Shown here: positions 5,859 to 8,639 of the stretch, piece by piece | Numbering within the stretch: position 1 is the first letter of the stretch | Layout: every line of letters begins with the position of its first letter | Assembly (NCBI GenBank): GCA_050742255.1 | Contig: JBOGHU010000085.1 | Coordinates: 1-8,639, forward strand | Direction: 5' to 3' | Origin: JBOGHU01 sp050742255 | GTDB lineage: Bacteria > Actinomycetota > Acidimicrobiia > Acidimicrobiales > CADCSY01 | Length of the DNA stretch: 8,639 nucleotides | Translations under genes and position numbers: made by a program | The notes under the pieces: generated by a model | Told to the model about the DNA's origin: nothing | Database searches by the model: none | The model's input: only the letters and a program-made list of their open reading frames with translations

Positions 5859-5903
5859 ACCGTACCGCCACCCCCGACCCGGGCCACCGGGCGCCGGTAC
5901 GGT
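5859..5903. promoter_or_regulatory. Divergent leaderless promoter pair with -10 boxes in a 9-bp inverted repeat
   Basis: ACCGTACCG (5859-5867) and CGGTACGGT (5895-5903) are perfect inverted repeats. Each contains TACGGT reading outward: minus strand 5864-5859 towards the GTG at 5852, plus strand 5898-5903 towards the GTG at 5911. The gaps to the start codons are six and seven bases, so both transcripts should begin at or one base before the start codon. No Shine-Dalgarno is seen for either gene. The symmetry could also mark an operator for a dimeric regulator. Confidence 0.55.
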
Positions 5904-5910
5904 CGGGGCC

Positions 5911-6666
5911 GTGACCGACGACCAGCTCCTCGAGGTCCTCGACGGCGCCGCCCGGGCCGTCGGCCGCCGGCTGGCCGCCCTGGAGGACTGGCGGCCCGCC
6001 ACCGACCGTCCCGGCCAGTACCGGATCGACGTGGTCGCCGACCTCGCCGCCCTCGAGGTCCTCCTGGACGCGGGCCTCGGCGTGCTCAGCGAGGAGTCCG
6101 GGCTCCACCACCCCCGACGGGACCTGGTTGCGGTCCTCGACCCCGTCGACGGCTCCACCAACGCCAGCCGGGGGATCCCCTGGTTCGCCACCAGCGTGTG
6201 CGTCCTCGACGACGCCGGCCCCAGGGCCGCGCTGGTGCTCAACCAGGCCTCGGGGGAGCGGTTCGAGGCGGTGCGGGGCGGCGGGGCACGACTGGACGGC
6301 GAGCCCGTGGCGCCCTCGGGCTGCGCCGACCTGGCCGACGCCCTGGTCGGGCTGTCCGGCCTACCCTCCCACCACTGGGGGTGGCAGCAGTTCCGGGCGA
6401 TGGGGTCCGCCTCCTTGGACCTGTGCTCGGTGGCCTGCGGCCGCCTCGACGGCTACGTGGACGCCAGCCCCGGCGCCCACGGCCCCTGGGACTACCTGGG
6501 CGCCCTCCTGGTGTGCACCGAGGCGGGCGCCTCCGTCGTGGAGGCGGCAGGCCAGGACCTGGTCACCCTCGACCCCCGAGCCCGCCGCTCGCCGGTGGCC
6601 GCCGCCACCCCAGCGCTGGCGGAGCGGTTGGCGCGGGCCCGGGGCGAGCAGTCCTCGACCCCATAG
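5911..6666 (+). CDS. Inositol monophosphatase-family sugar/nucleotide phosphatase
   Basis: A 251-residue member of the Mg2+-dependent IMPase/CysQ/FBPase-like superfamily, with length normal for the family. The metal-binding residues are visible: Glu61/Glu62 in LSEESG, motif A LDPVDGSTN (76-84, Asp77 and Asp80), and motif B GPWDYLGALLVCTEAGASV (191-209, Asp194). The usual Thr in the N-terminal 'T..D...E' segment is replaced (DVVADLAALE, 40-49), which is mild divergence. The family removes phosphate from myo-inositol-1-phosphate, histidinol phosphate, PAP or fructose-bisphosphate; the sequence alone does not tell which. The GTG start is the first in frame, with a TACGGT box seven bases upstream. 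The Nudix gene follows after 11 bases, so the two form a probable operon. Whether they act on one phosphorylated metabolite is inference. Confidence 0.9.
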   Translation: MTDDQLLEVLDGAARAVGRRLAALEDWRPATDRPGQYRIDVVADLAALEVLLDAGLGVLSEESGLHHPRRDLVAVLDPVDGSTNASRGIPWFATSVCVLDDAGPRAALVLNQASGERFEAVRGGGARLDGEPVAPSGCADLADALVGLSGLPSHHWGWQQFRAMGSASLDLCSVACGRLDGYVDASPGAHGPWDYLGALLVCTEAGASVVEAAGQDLVTLDPRARRSPVAAATPALAERLARARGEQSSTP

Positions 6667-6677
6667 GCTCGGCGCCA

Positions 6678-7214
6678 GTGCTGGCCCGTCTCCACCTCGC
6701 CCTGCTCAGGCTGTACCGGCTGCTCCCCCGGTCGGGACGGCTGTTCGTAGTCCACCGCCTGGCACCCTCGTTCACCGTGGGTGCCATCTGCGTGGTCGAG
6801 CGTGCCGACGGGGCCCTGCTCCTGGTGCGCCACTCCTACCGGGACCGGTGGGGGTTCCCGGGCGGGCTGCTGCGTCGGGGCGAGGGCGTCGTCGACGCCG
6901 CCCACCGGGAGGCGGCCGAGGAGGTCGACCTGGCCATCGAGCTGGTCGGTGAGCCGGCGGTGGTCGTCGACCCCGGTGCCCGGCGGGTCGATGTGGTGTA
7001 CCGGGCCCGACCGGCGCTGGGGGGCCGCCAGGATCCTCCGCTGCGGCCGACATCTCCCGAGATCGTGGAGGTCCGCTGGTTCCCCCCCACCGCCCTGCCC
7101 CAGCTCCAGCACGAGGCGGCGGGGGCGCTGGTGGCGCTGGCCCGGGCGTGGGGCGGCACCACCGGCGCCGGACGGGGACCGTTGGCGTCCGCTCCGCTCC
7201 ACAGGCCGACCTAG
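6678..7214 (+). CDS. Nudix hydrolase
   Basis: A 178-residue Nudix-domain protein. The Nudix box is G63-x5-E69-x7-R77-E78-A-x-E81-E82-x-D84-L, matching GX5EX7REUXEEXGU except that Asp84 replaces the usual Gly. The preceding strand SFTVGAICVVERADGALLLVRH and WGFPGG (58-63) are typical. A basic amphipathic N-terminus of about 28 residues (LHLALLRLYRLLPRSGRLF region) is unusual for MutT proper and could mediate membrane or partner contact. The Nudix superfamily hydrolyses nucleoside diphosphates linked to another moiety; the substrate is not predictable here. The GTG at 6678 was chosen because it is the first plausible start after the phosphatase stop (11-base gap); no Shine-Dalgarno is evident, so coupled translation is likely. 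Its TAG stop forms part of the next gene's putative -10 box. Confidence 0.88.
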   Translation: MLARLHLALLRLYRLLPRSGRLFVVHRLAPSFTVGAICVVERADGALLLVRHSYRDRWGFPGGLLRRGEGVVDAAHREAAEEVDLAIELVGEPAVVVDPGARRVDVVYRARPALGGRQDPPLRPTSPEIVEVRWFPPTALPQLQHEAAGALVALARAWGGTTGAGRGPLASAPLHRPT

Positions 7215-7217
7215 ACT
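7212..7217 (+). promoter_or_regulatory. Putative -10 box (TAGACT) of the murA-family gene
   Basis: TAGACT fits TANNNT and shares its first three bases with the stop codon of the Nudix gene. It ends nine bases before the ATG at 7227, predicting a transcript start about 7224, with a leader of zero to three bases. No good -35 was found at the usual spacing, and a long-spaced TTGGCG at 7182 is not convincing. Confidence 0.45.
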
Positions 7218-7226
7218 CGGGCAGCC

Positions 7227-8540
7227 ATGCCGTCCACCCGCCCGTCGTGGAGCATCGAGCCGGTCGGACCGCTGCGGGGTGACGTCACCGTGCGGGGATC
7301 CAAGAACGCCGTCACCAAGCACATGGTGGCGGCGGTGATGGGCGACTCGCCCAGCACGATCCTGAACTGCCCGGCCATCGGCGACGTCGAGATCACCGCC
7401 AGCATGCTGCGAGCGCTCGGGTGCGACGTGGACCAGGAGGACGCCAGCGTGGTGGTCGATCCCGCCGCCTTGGAGACGGCGCGGGTCCCGGAGTCCTTCG
7501 GGCGCCTGAACCGCATCCCCATCCTCCTGGTGGGACCCCTGCTGCACCGCATGGGCGAAGCGTTCGTGCCCCTCGTGGGGGGCGACCGCATCGGGGCCCG
7601 CCCCGTCGACTTCCACGTCTCGTGCCTGGAGGCCATGGGGGCCGACGTGACCGTGACCCCCGATGGGCTGGAGGCCAAGGCCATCGGGCTCCACGGCGCT
7701 CGCATCCGGCTGCCGTTCCCCAGCGTGGGCGCCACCGAGACGGTCCTGCTCAGCGCCGCCCTGGCCGAGGGGCGGACCGTCCTCGAGAACTGCGCCATCG
7801 AGCCTGAGGTCATCGAGCTGGCCCTGTTCCTCCAGCGCATGGGGGCGGGCATCGAGCTGCGCCCCGACCGGCGCTTCGTCATCGAGGGCGTCGACCGCCT
7901 CCAGGGCGCCCGGCACCGCCTCGACGGGGACCGCATCGAGGGCTTCAGCTACCTGGTGGCGGGGCTGGTCACCGGTGGACGGGTGCAGGTGCACGGCTGC
8001 CCACAGGAGCGGCTGGTCACCGCCATCTCCACGCTCCACCGCATGGGGGCCCGCTTCGAGATCACCGACGACTGGGTGGCGGCCGAGGTGGACGGCCTGT
8101 GCCCGGCAGTGGTGCAGACCGACACCCATCCCGGGTTCATGACCGACTGGCAGTCGGCGCTGGTGGTGCTGTTCACCCAGTGCGGGGGCATGTCGGTCCT
8201 GCACGAGACGGTCTACGAGGACCGGTTCCCCTACGTGACCGCGCTGAAGGAGATGGGTGCCGAGGTGGAGCTCTTCGACGCCTGCCTCGGGGGACGGGAC
8301 TGCCGGTTCAACGAGACCACCGCCATGCACTCGGCCGTCGTGCACGGCCCCTCCTCGCTGCGGGGCGCCGAGATCACCGTCCCCGACCTTCGGGGCGGCT
8401 TCGCCTACGTGATCGCCGCCGCCGCCGCCGACGGCCCGTCGCTGCTCCACGATGTTCACCACCTCGAGCGCGGGTACCACCAACCCCTCGAGGCGTTCGC
8501 CCAACTCGGCCTGCGCATCACCCGCGTCGGTGGCAACTGA
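7227..8540 (+). CDS. murA: UDP-N-acetylglucosamine 1-carboxyvinyltransferase (MurA family) with Cys-to-Asp active site
   Basis: A 437-residue EPSP-synthase-fold protein that should transfer enolpyruvyl from PEP to UDP-GlcNAc, the first committed cytoplasmic step of peptidoglycan synthesis. Compared from memory with E. coli MurA (419 residues), the key residues align: Lys26-Asn27 (K22-N23) in GSKNAVTKH, Arg96 (R91) in NRIPILLVGPL, Arg125 (R120) in GARPVD, Asp307 (D305) in TDWQ, and Arg389 (R397) in DLRGG. The catalytic-loop Cys115 is Asp120 here (VGGDRIGARPVD), as in mycobacterial MurA. That substitution is known to keep activity and prevent fosfomycin alkylation. There is an insertion of about 16 residues around 352-368 (DACLGGRDCRFNETTAMH). 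The sequence is divergent enough that it could be a second MurA-type paralogue (as occur in some actinobacteria) rather than the only MurA. No helix-turn-helix domain is fused. Transcription probably starts at or near the ATG. Confidence 0.88.
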   Translation: MPSTRPSWSIEPVGPLRGDVTVRGSKNAVTKHMVAAVMGDSPSTILNCPAIGDVEITASMLRALGCDVDQEDASVVVDPAALETARVPESFGRLNRIPILLVGPLLHRMGEAFVPLVGGDRIGARPVDFHVSCLEAMGADVTVTPDGLEAKAIGLHGARIRLPFPSVGATETVLLSAALAEGRTVLENCAIEPEVIELALFLQRMGAGIELRPDRRFVIEGVDRLQGARHRLDGDRIEGFSYLVAGLVTGGRVQVHGCPQERLVTAISTLHRMGARFEITDDWVAAEVDGLCPAVVQTDTHPGFMTDWQSALVVLFTQCGGMSVLHETVYEDRFPYVTALKEMGAEVELFDACLGGRDCRFNETTAMHSAVVHGPSSLRGAEITVPDLRGGFAYVIAAAAADGPSLLHDVHHLERGYHQPLEAFAQLGLRITRVGGN

Positions 8541-8564
8541 TGCCGACACGGTCACCCACGCCCC

Positions 8565-8638
8565 GGGCGCTTAGCTCAGCTGGCGAGAGCACCTCCCTTA
8601 CAAGGAGGGGGTCGGGGGTTCGAGTCCCTCAGCGCCCA
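8565..8638 (+). tRNA. tRNA-Val (anticodon UAC)
   Basis: A 74-base cloverleaf. Acceptor GGGCGCT pairs with AGCGCCC and the D arm is GCTC/GAGC. The anticodon stem CCTCC/GGAGG is perfect with loop CTTACAA, giving UAC for GUA/GUG codons. The T arm is GGGGG/CCCTC with one G-T pair around TTCGAGT, and the discriminator is A. Only one base follows in the window, so an encoded CCA cannot be judged. It starts 24 bp after the murA stop with no clear promoter or hairpin between, so read-through from murA is possible. Confidence 0.97.
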
Positions 8639-8639
8639 C

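Noticed and set aside
5911..6666. Assignment as CysQ (PAP phosphatase) because siroheme synthase is nearby
   Set aside because: The genes are 2 kb apart, on different strands and separated by tRNAs; the sequence shows only the general superfamily motifs.
6492..8555. A 687-codon open frame antisense to the Nudix and murA genes
   Set aside because: In DNA this GC-rich, stops are rare in frames opposite real genes. Its translation is low-complexity with no domain, while the plus strand carries complete Nudix and MurA proteins.

Overview
The window is very GC-rich DNA (roughly three quarters G+C by eye) with tightly packed genes, frequent GTG starts, TANNNT-type -10 boxes placed almost directly on start codons, and tRNA genes without an encoded CCA. 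This fits a high-GC actinobacterium; the gene content and protein style suggest an Acidimicrobiia-like lineage, but that placement is inference. I see no CRISPR array, insertion sequence, integrase or phage gene. Most of the window reads as ordinary chromosomal housekeeping.

Left part (1-3865): the C-terminal end of a DmsC-type membrane anchor overlaps by four bases a full-length NapA/NasA-type bis-MGD molybdoenzyme, most likely a nitrate reductase catalytic subunit. Facing it on the minus strand is a fused siroheme synthase (CysG) whose 3' end overlaps the molybdoenzyme gene tail-to-tail by 92 bp. Siroheme is the cofactor of assimilatory nitrite and sulfite reductases, so the block suggests nitrate/nitrite assimilation, with the nitrate reductase perhaps fed from the quinol pool through the DmsC-like anchor. 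The electron-transfer (DmsB-like) subunit, if present, lies upstream of the window.

Middle (3866-5285): a medium-chain NAD(P)H:quinone oxidoreductase-like gene with a perfect Shine-Dalgarno, then a G-run-rich tandem repeat (predicted G-quadruplex) that merges with the 3' end of a minus-strand CAU tRNA gene. A tRNA-Asn gene lies just upstream of it on the same strand, probably in one transcript. A strong nested hairpin follows.

Right part (5286-8639): an unrecognised acidic, His-rich 188-residue protein (minus) diverges from an inositol-monophosphatase-family gene; the two share a 45-bp promoter region whose -10 boxes lie in a 9-bp inverted repeat. The phosphatase is followed 11 nt later by a Nudix hydrolase, then by a MurA-family enolpyruvyl transferase whose catalytic Cys is replaced by Asp (predicted fosfomycin-insensitive), then by tRNA-Val(UAC). 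Four genes (cysG, the unknown gene, the phosphatase gene, murA) have a TANNNT hexamer 6-9 nt upstream of the start codon, implying leaderless or nearly leaderless mRNAs.

No clearly new multi-gene system is visible. The best leads are the quinol-linked nitrate reductase arrangement, the G-quadruplex repeat at a tRNA 3' end, the symmetric divergent promoter, and the unknown acidic protein.
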